A stretch of DNA of 64,000 bases from UBA3537 sp038138145 (lineage in GTDB: Bacteria > Bacteroidota > Bacteroidia > Flavobacteriales > Flavobacteriaceae): assembly GCA_038138145.1 (NCBI GenBank), contig JAYQDD010000001.1, forward strand, positions 310,001 to 374,000, in the 5' to 3' direction. The position numbers and the translations under genes were made by a program. The notes below the pieces were generated by a model. It ran no database searches. It was not told the origin of the DNA and saw only the letters and a program-made list of their open reading frames with translations. Positions 1 through 8,116 of this stretch are shown here, in pieces (position 1 is the stretch's first letter; each line of letters begins with the position of its first letter).

Positions 1-959
1 GTAAAGCGTTGAATACTGTAATTTTTTTGTGTACCAATAATTGACTTAAAAACCCCTAAATCAGGATGTGTTAGGTTCGAAATCAAAGCAATATTGAGTT
101 TTTGATTTATGATCTCTAGCGCAAAAGGTTTACTGTTGTTCGAAAGAATTTTTTCATCCTTTAGTGGACGTAATCGTGCGGTGTACCGCTTTACTCCTAC
201 ACGATCTGCTTTGAGTTTAGGGGTTACAATTACGCTATTTTTAGCATTATTTAGCGAAATTTTTTCACGAAAAATCAATTGGTTCTCTGCATATATTTCA
301 AGAGTTGTATACACCTCCGAAGTTCCATTGTAGTCCACAAAAATCTCAACAGGAAATGTATTATCCAAAAAGGCATAGGTATTTACATGGATTTGTTTGA
401 TGCTTAAATCCCTATACTGTGTTGTATCACCTAAAACCAAAGGATACACTGTTTGGTTCAGTTGTTTTGCCAAAAAGCTATAAGACGTCCCAACGGTCTG
501 ATGTCCGTCTGTAATGAGCGCAATAGGTGCTACTTCATCTCTAAATAATTCTTTGGTTTCCAACAAGGCTTGACCAATGTTTGTTTGTGATCCATCAAAA
601 GATAATGTGTCGGTTTGTGCAGTACTATTGGAAAATGTAAAAAACTGTAGATCAAATCTATTGTTTAAAGCCGTATCATTTTTTAATTGTGTGCTAAAAT
701 CTTGAGCCAAAGAATCTTTACCCAAAAAGCCAATAGACGCCGAATTGTCAACCAGAACGGCAAGTTTTGGTTTTATAAGTGTGGTAACTTCACTGTTAAT
801 ATCTGGATTTAACAGTAAAACAAAAAGGGTGCTTAACGACAGTGTGCGCACTGCAGAAAGTCCCCAATATATGTTTCCAGAAGTCCATGGTTTGTACTGA
901 AAAATAGCTATCGAAATCGCGATTGCCAAAATGCCAAATAAGACAATCAATGTGGTCAT
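1..959 (-). CDS. vWA domain membrane protein, BatA-like (3' end outside window)
   Basis: The reading frame stays open for 319 codons from the ATG at 959 to the window edge, so the C-terminus is missing. Two hydrophobic segments (about residues 4-20 and 37-50) are followed by a von Willebrand A domain. Its metal-binding (MIDAS) residues are visible: DNSAS from D71, a Thr in TNIGQAL, and the Asp in ITDG. This suggests a membrane-anchored vWA protein facing the periplasm. The ATG lies 19 bases after the fabG stop, so the two are probably co-transcribed. Its specific role is unknown; proteins of this kind are common and uncharacterised in Flavobacteriia. Confidence 0.75.
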   Translation of the reverse strand, partial: MTTLIVLFGILAIAISIAIFQYKPWTSGNIYWGLSAVRTLSLSTLFVLLLNPDINSEVTTLIKPKLAVLVDNSASIGFLGKDSLAQDFSTQLKNDTALNNRFDLQFFTFSNSTAQTDTLSFDGSQTNIGQALLETKELFRDEVAPIALITDGHQTVGTSYSFLAKQLNQTVYPLVLGDTTQYRDLSIKQIHVNTYAFLDNTFPVEIFVDYNGTSEVYTTLEIYAENQLIFREKISLNNAKNSVIVTPKLKADRVGVKRYTARLRPLKDEKILSNNSKPFALEIINQKLNIALISNLTHPDLGVFKSIIGTQKNYSIQRF

Positions 960-978
960 AAGCACAAGCAAAAACAGA

Positions 979-1725
979 TTAAGTCAGCATACCGCCATCG
1001 ACGTGCAGTGTTTGTCCTGTAATGTAGCTGGATAAGTCACTACCTAAAAACACACATGCATGCGCAATATCTTCTGGCGATCCTCCACGCTTTAGCGGGA
1101 TACCTGCACGCCATTGATCTACTGTAGCTTCATCAAGTTTAGCGGTCATTTCGGTTTCTATGAATCCTGGTGCGATCACATTGCTACGAATGTTGCGCGA
1201 CCCCAATTCTAGCGCAACGGATTTGGAAAAGCCAATAATTCCAGCTTTGGAAGCGGCGTAGTTAGTTTGACCAGCATTGCCCTTTACCCCGACTACAGAA
1301 CTCATATTGATGATGGATCCTTGGCGTTGTTTGAGCATGGTACGTTGTACGGCTTTGGTCATATTAAAGACTGATTTTAGATTGACTTCAATGACTTTAT
1401 CAAAATCTTCTTCGCCCATACGCATTAGAAGATTATCTTTGGTGATGCCTGCATTGTTGACCAAAATATCAATTTGACCAAAATCTTCAAGAACATTGGC
1501 AACAAGCTCTTGTGCGGCTTCAAAATTGGCGGCATTGCTTTTATAGGATTTTACTTTGGTACCATAGCTTTGTAGTTCTTTTTCGAGTAGCTCTGCAGCT
1601 TCTGATGATGAACTGTACGTAAACGCCACATGGGCGCCATGTTGTGCAAAAACTGTAGCAATCCCTTTACCGATACCTCTACTAGCACCTGTGACAATTG
1701 CTGTTTTCCCTTCTAATAATTTCAT
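979..1725 (-). CDS. fabG: 3-oxoacyl-[acyl-carrier-protein] reductase FabG
   Basis: The protein has 248 residues, the usual FabG length. It is the NADPH-dependent reductase of 3-oxoacyl-ACP in type II fatty acid elongation, a cytoplasmic tetramer. The Rossmann motif TGASRGIG is at residues 12-19, NNAG at 90-93, and the catalytic triad is S143, Y156 and K160 with the normal Ser-to-Tyr spacing of 13. The C-terminus has the usual GQTLHVDGG. A near-perfect promoter lies about 27 bases upstream of the ATG. The vWA gene follows in the same direction. SDR enzymes are hard to separate by eye, but the length and motifs fit FabG well. Confidence 0.93.
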   Translation of the reverse strand: MKLLEGKTAIVTGASRGIGKGIATVFAQHGAHVAFTYSSSSEAAELLEKELQSYGTKVKSYKSNAANFEAAQELVANVLEDFGQIDILVNNAGITKDNLLMRMGEEDFDKVIEVNLKSVFNMTKAVQRTMLKQRQGSIINMSSVVGVKGNAGQTNYAASKAGIIGFSKSVALELGSRNIRSNVIAPGFIETEMTAKLDEATVDQWRAGIPLKRGGSPEDIAHACVFLGSDLSSYITGQTLHVDGGMLT

Positions 1726-1751
1726 GTATTTTGTGTTGTTTAACTATAGCT

Positions 1752-1781
1752 CAAAGATAGGAATTCCTTGTTGATATTCAA
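1752..1781 (-). promoter_or_regulatory. fabG promoter, TTG-N19-TATCTTTG
   Basis: Read on the minus strand, TTG (1779-1781) and TATCTTTG (1752-1759) are separated by exactly 19 bases. This fits the Bacteroidota housekeeping consensus TTG-N17-23-TAnnTTTG. The predicted transcript start is near 1746, about 20 bases before the fabG ATG. Confidence 0.75.
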
Positions 1782-1821
1782 TTGTAGGCTTTTAAATTCT
1801 AATCTATATTTATGATTAATT

Positions 1822-2475
1822 CTAATTCCCTTTTTTATAATCGGCTAAAAACTTAGCCAAGCCAATATCGGTTAGTGGGTGTTTTAGTAGTCCTTCAATA
1901 GAACTTAGTGGCCCTGTCATTACATCGGCGCCTATTTTGGCACAATGAAGCACATGCATGGTATGGCGTACAGAAGCAGCCAGAATTTCGGTTTCAAAAT
2001 TATAGTTATCATAAATAAGACGTATTTCGGCGATCAAATTTAAACCATCGGTAGAAATATCGTCCAAACGCCCAATAAAAGGCGATACATAAGTTGCACC
2101 AGCTTTGGCCGCCAAAAGCGCTTGACCAGCTGAAAATACGAGCGTAACATTCGTTTTAATGCCTTTATCACTAAAATATTTACAGGCCTTAACCCCATCT
2201 TTTATCATCGGTAATTTGACCACAATTTGTGGGTTCAGCGCCGCTAATGCCTCCCCTTCTTTTACCATCCCTTCAAAATCCGTCGAAATCACTTCGGCTG
2301 AAACATCACCATCGACAATGGCACAAATGGCTTTGTAGTGGTTCAAAATATTATCGGCACCAGTTATGCCTTCTTTGGCCATCAAAGACGGATTCGTGGT
2401 TACGCCATCCAAAACCCCTAAGTCTTGTGCGTCTTTAATTTGATCTAAGTTTGCAGTGTCGATAAAAAATTTCAT
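1822..2475 (-). CDS. tal: transaldolase, small TalC/fructose-6-phosphate aldolase-like type
   Basis: This 217-residue protein belongs to the short transaldolase subfamily. It moves a dihydroxyacetone unit between sugar phosphates in the non-oxidative pentose phosphate pathway; some relatives act instead as fructose-6-phosphate aldolases. It opens with MKFFIDTAN, has GVTTNPSL at about 24-31, and the Schiff-base lysine is K87 in VVKLPM. The C-terminal region carries the family's GADVMTGP. It is monocistronic with its own promoter. Transaldolase versus aldolase activity cannot be settled by reading; transaldolase is the default for this phylum. Confidence 0.9.
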   Translation of the reverse strand: MKFFIDTANLDQIKDAQDLGVLDGVTTNPSLMAKEGITGADNILNHYKAICAIVDGDVSAEVISTDFEGMVKEGEALAALNPQIVVKLPMIKDGVKACKYFSDKGIKTNVTLVFSAGQALLAAKAGATYVSPFIGRLDDISTDGLNLIAEIRLIYDNYNFETEILAASVRHTMHVLHCAKIGADVMTGPLSSIEGLLKHPLTDIGLAKFLADYKKGN

Positions 2476-2502
2476 GTGGTTTAAGATGTTTTTAGTTTAA
2501 AG

Positions 2503-2532
2503 TAAAAATAGAATTTTAGTGTACTTCACCAA
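2503..2532 (-). promoter_or_regulatory. tal promoter, TTG-N19-TATTTTTA
   Basis: On the minus strand, TTTTG (its TTG at 2530-2532) lies 19 bases upstream of TATTTTTA (2503-2510). The downstream box differs from TAnnTTTG only in its last base. The predicted transcript start is near 2497, about 20 bases before the ATG. Confidence 0.55.
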
Positions 2533-2578
2533 AAGAGAAAGCCAAAAATATATTAACAAGTTTAAAGAGTTTTAAACA

Positions 2579-3382
2579 TTAAAGTTTATAAAACGACATC
2601 AAAAGCCGTTCGTACCAATGATCGGGTAAAATTCGTTTTAAAACAATGGAAAACTTTTGTAAAAAAGCCCCCACTTTGTAATGTATTTTAGGATTTTTGG
2701 TGTGTATGATGCGGTACACTACTTTGGCCAAAATTTCTGGGTCTTCACCCTCGTCCACATGATCATTAAGCAAATCAAGTGTTGCACCATAAGTCGTGTT
2801 GTACGGCGAATCGTCTTTCAATGGTGCATGGTAGCGTCCAGCGGCAATATTGGTCGAAAAATCACCTGGAGCAACATTGGTCATCGTTACGCCAAAAGGT
2901 TTTAATTCCATACGGTAGGCCTCTGTGATAAGTTCTAAAGCCCCCTTACTCGCACTATACACCCCTCGAAAGGGCAGTCCCATATACCCCGCTATAGAAG
3001 TGATATTGATGATGAGTCCTGACTGTTGTGCCCGCATACTGGGCAATACTGCATTAATCATCCCTATGGGGCCAAACAAATTGGTTTCAAAATTCTTTTT
3101 CATCTCCTGCATCGGAATTTCTTCCATAGGCCCAGTAATCCCTACCCCAGCATTGTTGATCAAAATGTCAATTTTGTTGGTTTTGGTTAATAATGATTTT
3201 ACACAATTGCGAATGGAGTCAGGTTGCGTGACATCCAATTTAAGAATAGGAAACGCTAAATCTGAATATTTTTCAGGAGACCGACTGGTGCCATAAACAT
3301 CAAAACCTTTTTGGGTAAGATATTCTCCAATGGATTTTCCAATACCCGAAGAACCGCCTGTAATAAGAATTGTTTTTGACAT
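2579..3382 (-). CDS. SDR family oxidoreductase
   Basis: A classical short-chain dehydrogenase/reductase of 267 residues. It has the nucleotide-binding GGSSGIG at residues 9-15, NNAG at 76-79, and catalytic S129, Y142 and K146 (YSASK). The first hundred residues look like a normal NAD(P)-binding Rossmann fold. The 75-residue tail after the active site is longer than in FabG and rich in basic and aromatic residues, as in SDRs acting on lipids or steroids. The substrate is unknown. It sits alone between the transaldolase gene and the SRP RNA gene. Confidence 0.85.
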   Translation of the reverse strand: MSKTILITGGSSGIGKSIGEYLTQKGFDVYGTSRSPEKYSDLAFPILKLDVTQPDSIRNCVKSLLTKTNKIDILINNAGVGITGPMEEIPMQEMKKNFETNLFGPIGMINAVLPSMRAQQSGLIINITSIAGYMGLPFRGVYSASKGALELITEAYRMELKPFGVTMTNVAPGDFSTNIAAGRYHAPLKDDSPYNTTYGATLDLLNDHVDEGEDPEILAKVVYRIIHTKNPKIHYKVGAFLQKFSIVLKRILPDHWYERLLMSFYKL

Positions 3383-3445
3383 ACTATTGTCGTATTTTAT
3401 GGGTTAAATATAGAAAGATTTAGGAAACTAAAAGACACAAAAAAA

Positions 3446-3540
3446 GGCAAGCGATCTACATCACACCGCTACGACCGTATACCTTTGCTGCGTTCCCGCC
3501 CTGGAGGATTCAACAGGAGCTGGTTGTGTAGGACTTGCCT
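3446..3540 (-). ncRNA. ffs: signal recognition particle RNA, small bacterial type
   Basis: Read on the minus strand, this 95-base segment starts AGGCAAGTCC and ends CTTGCCT, so its ends pair over 7 bases. Its tip carries the SRP domain IV signature GGGCGGGAACGCAGCAAAGG, which binds Ffh. A run of T follows directly (plus-strand A run at 3441-3445) and would complete a terminator. A TATCTTTG box just upstream fixes the 5' end near 3540. The RNA is the scaffold for co-translational targeting of membrane proteins. The ends are accurate to a few bases. Confidence 0.9.
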
Positions 3541-3544
3541 GCGA

Positions 3545-3552
3545 CAAAGATA
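3545..3552 (-). promoter_or_regulatory. -7 box of the SRP RNA gene (TATCTTTG)
   Basis: On the minus strand this is a perfect TAnnTTTG match. It ends 4 bases before the first base of the SRP RNA helix, as expected for a stable RNA promoter. I see no clear upstream TTG at the usual distance. Confidence 0.6.
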
Positions 3553-3627
3553 CAATGTTTTAATATTCTTTTAATGATTTTTTTTAATGCATATAAATAA
3601 ATAAATTGCCAAAAAATAAAGACGCCC

Positions 3628-4665
3628 ATGCACTTATCTAATGTATTGAAAATCATAGTTGTTGGAGGTATAGCGATGGCTTGTGGAAATTCTTCCAAAG
3701 TCATAAAATCCAACTTTACGGTTCAATCCAACACTACAAAGAACATCATTGCCAATAGCGAAGTGTTACAATTAACGCTTTCAAACCCCAACAATAAGCG
3801 TATAGATTCGGTCAGCTTTAGCATGAATAACAAAGTTATTTCAGAAACGATAGATTTATCCGATATATCGCTTGGCGAAAAAATGATAAAAGCCAATGTA
3901 TATTTTGAAGGCAAAAAAGAAGTGGCATTGCAGAAAATTATCATTGTAAACAGCACTACTCCGAAACTCTACCGCTACGAAATCGTAAATACCTATCCGC
4001 ACGACATCACTTCGTACACTCAAGGGCTTGAGTTTTATGATGGTGTTTTGTACGAAAGTACGGGGCAATATGGAGAATCAAAGCTTAGAGCATTGGACTA
4101 TAAAACAGGTAAAGTCTTGAAAAACATTGACTTATCCCCTTCCTATTTTGGTGAAGGGCTTACCGTTTTAAATGATAAAATCTATCAATTGACATGGAAA
4201 GAAGGCCGCGGATTGATATATGATGTTGATAAATTTGAAGCCATTGGAAGTTTTAATTATGGTCAAAGCAAAGAAGGATGGGGTTTATGTAATGATGGTT
4301 TGCAGTTGTATAAAACAGACGGTACAGAAAACATTTGGATTTTAAATTCCGAAACATTGGAAGAAGAAAACTTTTTTCAGGCCTATACAAACAAAGGAAA
4401 ATTGGCAAATTTAAATGAACTCGAATGGGTTGAAGGAAAAATTTATGCCAACCGTTATCAAAAAAATGGAGTGGCTATCATCAACCCAAAAAATGGCGCC
4501 ATTGAAGCGGTCATTGATTTTAAGGATTTAAAAAACAAAGTCACCAACCATCCAGGATTGGATGTTTTGAATGGTATGGCCTATAATCCGAAAACCAAAA
4601 CGTTGTTTGTCACAGGAAAACGTTGGGACAAATTGTTTGAAGTGAGAATAATTCCCAACGATTAA
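3628..4665 (+). CDS. glutaminyl-peptide cyclotransferase, lipoprotein
   Basis: A 345-residue protein of the plant/bacterial-type glutamine cyclotransferase family, a five-bladed beta-propeller that turns N-terminal glutamine of peptides into pyroglutamate. The N-terminal hydrophobic stretch ends in a lipobox with Cys at residue 19 (AMACGN), so it should be anchored in an outer or inner membrane. A short beta-rich region precedes the propeller, which begins around YTQGLEF and continues with YESTGQYGES, FGEGLT and KEGWGL. Proteins secreted by Bacteroidota often begin with Gln after signal cleavage, which gives such an enzyme plausible substrates. The stop overlaps the next start (TAATG). Confidence 0.88.
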   Translation: MHLSNVLKIIVVGGIAMACGNSSKVIKSNFTVQSNTTKNIIANSEVLQLTLSNPNNKRIDSVSFSMNNKVISETIDLSDISLGEKMIKANVYFEGKKEVALQKIIIVNSTTPKLYRYEIVNTYPHDITSYTQGLEFYDGVLYESTGQYGESKLRALDYKTGKVLKNIDLSPSYFGEGLTVLNDKIYQLTWKEGRGLIYDVDKFEAIGSFNYGQSKEGWGLCNDGLQLYKTDGTENIWILNSETLEEENFFQAYTNKGKLANLNELEWVEGKIYANRYQKNGVAIINPKNGAIEAVIDFKDLKNKVTNHPGLDVLNGMAYNPKTKTLFVTGKRWDKLFEVRIIPND

Positions 4666-5054
4666 TGCAGGTATTTGAACAATTTCGTACCGTTACTCCA
4701 GAAGATATTGATCACTTAAACCATGTGAACAATATTCGTTATCTCGAATGGATTCAAGGCATTGCTCGAGCGCATTGGATGTCCATTACCACCGATCAAC
4801 AACGTCAATCTAACGTATGGGTCGTTTTACGCCACGAAATCGATTATAAGAGTGCTGCTTATGTTGGTGAATCCATTCACATCAAAACCTATGTAGCTGA
4901 TTGTGAAGGCGTTACCAGTACTCGTATCGTAGAGATTTATAATGCAGATACGCAAAAACTTTTGGTAAAAAGCAAAACGAAATGGTGTATGACCGACCCC
5001 AAAACACAACGCCCAAAGCGTATTCCAGAAGATATTTTAACCATTTTTGATTAA
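4665..5054 (+). CDS. acyl-CoA thioesterase, 4HBT hotdog family
   Basis: A 129-residue single hotdog domain. The N-terminal DIDHLNHVNNIRYLEW is the typical active-site loop and helix of the 4-hydroxybenzoyl-CoA thioesterase family, with the Asp-x-x-x-His-x-Asn arrangement. These are cytoplasmic tetramers that hydrolyse acyl-CoA thioesters; the acyl group is unknown. The ATG uses the last base of the upstream TAA, so translation is probably coupled to the glutaminyl cyclotransferase gene, though no functional link is obvious. Confidence 0.85.
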   Translation: MQVFEQFRTVTPEDIDHLNHVNNIRYLEWIQGIARAHWMSITTDQQRQSNVWVVLRHEIDYKSAAYVGESIHIKTYVADCEGVTSTRIVEIYNADTQKLLVKSKTKWCMTDPKTQRPKRIPEDILTIFD

Positions 5055-5107
5055 TCTTCTTTGTTAAATTGAAAAGTTATATTTTTACATCATAAGTTAA
5101 ATTCCAT

Positions 5108-6682
5108 ATGAAACGATATTTTTATTTTCTAACCGCTTTTTGTGTTTTAATCATGTGGAGTTCTTGTCGTAAAGATTTTGAGTTTACCCCTACTGAAGGC
5201 ACTCTAAGATTTTCAAAAGATACGGTCTATTTAGATACCATTTTTACCAACATTGGCTCAAGCACGTACACACTGAAAGTCTATAACACTTCAGATCGTG
5301 ATATTGCCATTCCAAAAATCAAACTCAAAGAAGGACAAAATTCTAACTATCGCCTCAATGTTGATGGAATGACTGGCGATATTCCGCTGTCTGGTAAAGA
5401 ATTTTCTAATGTAGAACTGTTGGCCAAAGACAGCATGTATATTTTTATTGAAACCACGATTGATATTCAATCGTTAGTGGCCAATGAAACACAATTTTTA
5501 TACACCGATGCCATTGAATTTGGTGTGAACAACAAACAAACGGTAGAACTTGTTACTTTGGTTAAAGATGCTGTTTTTATTTATCCCCAACAAACAACTA
5601 ATCCTGATGGCTCAACCACAATCGAAACGCTTACTTTTGATGTGGACGGTGATGGTGTGGCGGAAGAAACCAATCTTCAAGGGCGTTTTTTGACCGATAG
5701 TGAATTGACTTTTACCAACGAAAAGCCCTATGTTATTTATGGCTATGCCGCTGTAGATGAAGGCAAAACACTCACCATTGATGCTGGTGCACGCCTGCAT
5801 TTTCATGCCAATTCTGGCTTGCTTGTGACCAATACAGCATCAGTTCATGCCAACGGACTTCCAAGTTCAGACCCTGATGTATTGGAAAATGAAATTATTA
5901 TGGAAGGCGATCGTTTGGAACCCGGCTTTGCAGAAATTCCTGGGCAATGGCAAACCTTGTGGTTGTACAACGGAAGTACTAACAATATATTTAACCACAC
6001 CACCATCAAAAACAGTACGGTTGGACTTTTGGTTGATGGTAATCAAGATGATCCTTCAAAACTTCAAATCACAAATGCACAAATTTACAACTCGAGTAAT
6101 TTTGGTATTTTGGGGCGTGCGACCTCAATAACCGCAGAAAATTTGGTCATTAACAAAAGTGGACAATCGTCTTTTGCGGCTACTTTTGGAGGTAATTATA
6201 ATGTCACACATGCTACAATTGCAAATTATTGGAGCAACAGTTTTCGTCAATTTCCAGCGCTATTATTAAATAATTTTATGGTTGATGCTGACCAAAATGT
6301 GATTCCTAACGTATTAAATACAGCAAACTTTACAAATTGTATCATTTACGGCAATGACAATCCAGAATTACTTTTGGATGATATTCCTGATGTGGATTTT
6401 AATTTTAAATTTAAAAATTGCCTCATTCTATTTAACGACCCTAATAATTATTTTTCTGGGCCTTACTACAATTTTAGCGACGCCAATTTTTATGAAAATG
6501 TGTCGTTTAATTTGGATCCTGAGTTTTTGGATCCTCAACAAAATAAACTTCAAATTCCGTTAAATTCTCCAGCTGCTGGACAAGGGGCAAATACAAGTAA
6601 TTTAAGTACTGACATTTTGGGAACTACACGCCCTACCCCATCTGATTTAGGGGCGTACAATGCCACTGATTTAGAACAATAA
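5108..6682 (+). CDS. lipoprotein with right-handed beta-helix-like region
   Basis: A 524-residue protein with a lipoprotein signal peptide, Cys at residue 20 (WSSC). Residues of about 30-150 look like a beta-sandwich (TLRFSKDTVYLDTIFTNIGSSTYTLKVYN). From about 200 to 500 there are short irregular repeats rich in Asn, Ile and Val (for example NHTTIKNSTVGLLVDGN, NAQIYNSSNFGILGR), as in parallel beta-helix surface proteins. It is probably exposed on the outer membrane. Ligand and function are unknown. A strong terminator follows. Proteins of this layout are common in Flavobacteriia. Confidence 0.8.
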   Translation: MKRYFYFLTAFCVLIMWSSCRKDFEFTPTEGTLRFSKDTVYLDTIFTNIGSSTYTLKVYNTSDRDIAIPKIKLKEGQNSNYRLNVDGMTGDIPLSGKEFSNVELLAKDSMYIFIETTIDIQSLVANETQFLYTDAIEFGVNNKQTVELVTLVKDAVFIYPQQTTNPDGSTTIETLTFDVDGDGVAEETNLQGRFLTDSELTFTNEKPYVIYGYAAVDEGKTLTIDAGARLHFHANSGLLVTNTASVHANGLPSSDPDVLENEIIMEGDRLEPGFAEIPGQWQTLWLYNGSTNNIFNHTTIKNSTVGLLVDGNQDDPSKLQITNAQIYNSSNFGILGRATSITAENLVINKSGQSSFAATFGGNYNVTHATIANYWSNSFRQFPALLLNNFMVDADQNVIPNVLNTANFTNCIIYGNDNPELLLDDIPDVDFNFKFKNCLILFNDPNNYFSGPYYNFSDANFYENVSFNLDPEFLDPQQNKLQIPLNSPAAGQGANTSNLSTDILGTTRPTPSDLGAYNATDLEQ

Positions 6683-6686
6683 AAAA

Positions 6687-6705
6687 ACCAGCTCTATAAG
6701 CTGGT
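6687..6705. terminator. bidirectional terminator between the lipoprotein gene and glyA
   Basis: The inverted repeat ACCAGCT-ctata-AGCTGGT is flanked by a run of A on the left (6681-6686) and CTTTTT on the right. It therefore works for both convergent transcripts. Confidence 0.85.
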
Positions 6706-6732
6706 CTTTTTAATCTTTCTATGATTTTGTAG

Positions 6733-8004
6733 TTAGGCAAATAACGGTCGGTGACTCATCATTTCATTGACTCTTTTGGCTACAGATTCCAAAACAGCGT
6801 TATCCTCATGATTATTGATAACTTCATCAATAAACGCAACCACAGTTTCCATATCGCTTTCAACCAAACCACGCGTTGTGATGGCAGGAGTTCCAACACG
6901 AATACCAGACGTTACAAATGGACTTTGCGTATCAAAAGGTACCATATTTTTATTGGCTGTAATATCAGCTTTTACAAGGGCTTGTTCTGCATCTTTTCCT
7001 GTGATATTTTTGTTGCGTAAGTCGATAAGCATCATATGGTTATCCGTTCCACCAGAAATTAAATCATAGCCACGTTTTACAAATGCTTTCGCCATAGCGT
7101 CAGCATTCTTTTTTACTTGAAGAATATAATGCATAAATTCATCGGTAAGGGCTTCACCAAAGGCAATGGCCTTTCCGGCAATGACATGCTCTAAAGGTCC
7201 ACCTTGATTTCCAGGGAAAATGGCTGAATCTAATAATGAAGACATCATTTTTGGTTTTCCAGATTTAAAGGTCAATCCAAATGGATTTTCAAAATCTTTC
7301 CCCATCATAATGAGCCCACCTCTTGGCCCACGCAGTGTTTTGTGTGTGGTGGTGGTTACGATGTGGCAATGGGGTAATGGATCGTTTAAAACGCCTTTGG
7401 CAATTAAACCAGAGGGATGTGAAATATCGCCCAAAAGAATAGCCCCTACACTATCGGCGATTTCACGAAAACGCTTGTAGTCAATATCTCTAGAATATGC
7501 AGAAGCACCAGCAATAATCAGTTTGGGTTGCTCTTTTGTAGCAATCTCTTGAATTTTATCATAATTAAGCATTCCTGTTTCTTTTTCTACGCCATAAAAA
7601 ACGGGGTTATAAAGGCGACCAGAAAAATTTACAGGTGAACCATGCGTAAGGTGTCCACCATGCGCCAAATCAAAACCAAGAATTTTATCACCTACCTTTA
7701 AACAGGCATGAAAAACAGCAGTATTAGCTTGACTTCCAGAGTGTGGTTGCACGTTTGCCCATGCTGCACCAAACAATGTTTTGGCTCGGTCGATAGCAAT
7801 TTGTTCCACTTCATCCACAACCTCGCAACCGCCATAATAACGTTTACCAGGGTATCCCTCGGCATATTTATTGGTAAGGACAGAACCTGTGGCTTCCATC
7901 ACTTGTTCGCTGGTAAAGTTTTCTGAAGCAATAAGTTCAATGCCATTAAACTGACGGTTTTTTTCAGCTTCTATAAGTTCAAAAATTTGTGCGTCGCGTT
8001 GCAT
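6733..8004 (-). CDS. glyA: serine hydroxymethyltransferase
   Basis: A 423-residue PLP enzyme that converts serine and tetrahydrofolate to glycine and 5,10-methylenetetrahydrofolate. The PLP lysine is K222 in TTTTHKTLRGPRGG. D193 and H196 (GDISHPSGL) correspond to the cofactor-binding Asp and its neighbour. The N-terminal IELIASENF and YAEGYPGKRYYGG signatures are intact. It is cytoplasmic and a central one-carbon enzyme. A TATTTTTG box lies 28 bases upstream of the ATG. It fits with gcvT and thrC elsewhere in the window as part of Ser/Gly/Thr metabolism. Confidence 0.97.
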   Translation of the reverse strand: MQRDAQIFELIEAEKNRQFNGIELIASENFTSEQVMEATGSVLTNKYAEGYPGKRYYGGCEVVDEVEQIAIDRAKTLFGAAWANVQPHSGSQANTAVFHACLKVGDKILGFDLAHGGHLTHGSPVNFSGRLYNPVFYGVEKETGMLNYDKIQEIATKEQPKLIIAGASAYSRDIDYKRFREIADSVGAILLGDISHPSGLIAKGVLNDPLPHCHIVTTTTHKTLRGPRGGLIMMGKDFENPFGLTFKSGKPKMMSSLLDSAIFPGNQGGPLEHVIAGKAIAFGEALTDEFMHYILQVKKNADAMAKAFVKRGYDLISGGTDNHMMLIDLRNKNITGKDAEQALVKADITANKNMVPFDTQSPFVTSGIRVGTPAITTRGLVESDMETVVAFIDEVINNHEDNAVLESVAKRVNEMMSHRPLFA

Positions 8005-8032
8005 AAGTTGTTGGTATAAAATTTATAAAGCG

Positions 8033-8040
8033 CAAAAATA
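8033..8040 (-). promoter_or_regulatory. -7 box of glyA (TATTTTTG)
   Basis: A perfect TAnnTTTG match on the minus strand, 28 bases upstream of the glyA ATG. No TTG is found at the ideal distance. Confidence 0.5.
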
Positions 8041-8072
8041 ATGATAACATTAATTATATACATTAAAAAACA

Positions 8073-8080
8073 TATATTTG
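8073..8080 (+). promoter_or_regulatory. -7 box of fumarylacetoacetase gene (TATATTTG)
   Basis: A perfect TAnnTTTG match 36 bases upstream of the ATG at 8117, in the divergent spacer with glyA. The surrounding DNA is very AT-rich and has no clear -33 element. Confidence 0.5.
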
Positions 8081-8116
8081 ATGTAGATTTTATTAAAAAT
8101 TAATTAACATTGTGCT

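Noticed and set aside
2925..3296. 123-residue open frame on the plus strand
   Set aside because: Antisense to the SDR gene, which has full catalytic motifs.
3510..3713. 67-residue open frame on the minus strand
   Set aside because: It runs through the SRP RNA and its promoter and overlaps the glutaminyl cyclotransferase start.
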